Shown: positions 63,723-64,000 of the stretch, piece by piece
Numbering within the stretch: the stretch's first letter is position 1
Layout of the letters: the number at the start of each line of letters is the position of its first letter
NCBI RefSeq assembly: GCF_031458235.1
Contig: NZ_JAVDYB010000001.1
Coordinates: forward strand, 2,563,001 to 2,627,000
Source of the DNA: Catenuloplanes atrovinosus
GTDB lineage: Bacteria; Actinomycetota; Actinomycetes; Mycobacteriales; Micromonosporaceae
Direction of reading: 5' to 3'
DNA length: 64,000 nucleotides
Notes under the pieces: model-generated
What the model was told of the DNA's origin: nothing
Database searches by the model: none
What the model saw: the letters and a program-made list of their open reading frames with translations, nothing else
Position numbers and translations under genes: made by a program

Positions 63723-64000
63723 CGAGCGGTGGCCCAGGTCTCGAGCAGTTCGCGCATGCGCTCGCCGAGCGCGGTCGCCGCCCCGGCCTCGAACCAGCGG
63801 TCCTTGACCGAGATGCGGACCTGGAGACCCGCGTCGGACTCCGCGCCGTGCACCACGACGGTCCGGTAGCCCCAACCGTCCGACATCGGCAGCTCCGTCA
63901 TGGTCAGGCCGGGCACCGGCTCCGCGGGAAAACGCTGCTCCAGCGTGGCACCGGGGTTGAACGCCGCCGTGGGATGCGGGCTCGGCCTGCCGAACTGCTC
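63719..64000 (-). CDS. condensation-domain-like protein, C-terminal part (runs off the window)
   Basis: The last 93 codons of a gene beginning beyond the window edge. Residues FNPGATLEQRF, then PGLTMTELPMSDGW, and the final helix ALGERMRELLETWATAR, resemble the C-terminal end of NRPS condensation domains or related acyltransferases. The gene ends right after this region, so any condensation domain is terminal or stand-alone. ATGA overlap couples it to the sugar phosphate cyclase. Identification is moderate because only the tail is visible. Confidence 0.6.
   Translation of the reverse strand, partial: EQFGRPSPHPTAAFNPGATLEQRFPAEPVPGLTMTELPMSDGWGYRTVVVHGAESDAGLQVRISVKDRWFEAGAATALGERMRELLETWATAR

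Overview
The window is a very GC-rich (roughly 70% or more by eye) actinobacterial chromosome segment. GTG and TTG starts are common, many neighbouring genes overlap by ATGA, Tat and Sec leaders are frequent, and there is a type VII secretion (ESX-like) locus of the kind seen in filamentous actinomycetes. The style (malectin/PA14/propeller exoproteins, minisatellite intergenic arrays, EccB/C/D without a full mycobacterial ESX set) fits Micromonosporaceae (Actinoplanes-like). That assignment is an inference, because no rRNA or housekeeping marker is present.

Layout. 0-13.5 kb: a secreted malectin/FN3/propeller protein, small membrane proteins, a class I PPK2, a DUF2243-CtaG pair, an SDR-CYP152 P450 pair divergent from a zinc alcohol dehydrogenase, and a 1337-aa hybrid kinase/receiver/PP2C/RsbW-like protein followed by its STAS partner. 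13.5-14.5 kb: a gene-free kilobase with a hexanucleotide tract, a 17-bp minisatellite, a perfect 16-bp hairpin in a local AT-rich patch, and a dispersed repeat. 14.5-18.5 kb: a GlxA/AraC regulator divergent from an NADPH quinone-type reductase, a DUF1963 protein and a PL7-type polysaccharide lyase. 18.7-21.0 kb: a lower-GC island with a sigma factor and two unknown partners in a tightly overlapped operon. 21.4-31 kb: Gfo/Idh/MocA plus ThuA-like genes, an M23 peptidase, an NB-ARC/TPR STAND protein, a 2H phosphoesterase and a seven-repeat propeller-tyrosinase fusion coupled to a DUF2182 membrane protein. 31-38 kb: an MFS-TAP hydrolase-serine hydrolase operon divergent from a TetR regulator, a DJ-1/PfpI protein and a ManD/RspA-type enolase-superfamily dehydratase. 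38-50 kb: an nSTAND1-WD40 protein, an HD protein, a secreted PA14/propeller/CBM/DUF1080 protein, a GyrI-like protein, a Tat esterase and apolipoprotein N-acyltransferase. 49.9-62.4 kb: the type VII secretion locus. 62.5-64 kb: the edge of what looks like a natural-product cluster (sugar phosphate cyclase coupled to a condensation-domain-like protein) running out of the window.

How genes work together. The secretion locus has two arms around an eccC divergent promoter that carries two inverted repeats. The left arm encodes EccC and four small or PPE-like candidate substrates; the right arm encodes two helical proteins, a YbaB-like protein, EccD, EccB and a LuxR regulator. MycP and EccE are not in the window. 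ThuA-like, Gfo/Idh/MocA and DUF1080 proteins suggest 3-keto-sugar catabolism. The most plausible undescribed systems are the sigma-factor operon at 19.6-21.0 kb, the propeller-tyrosinase/DUF2182 pair, and the cyclase/condensation-domain pair at the right edge.
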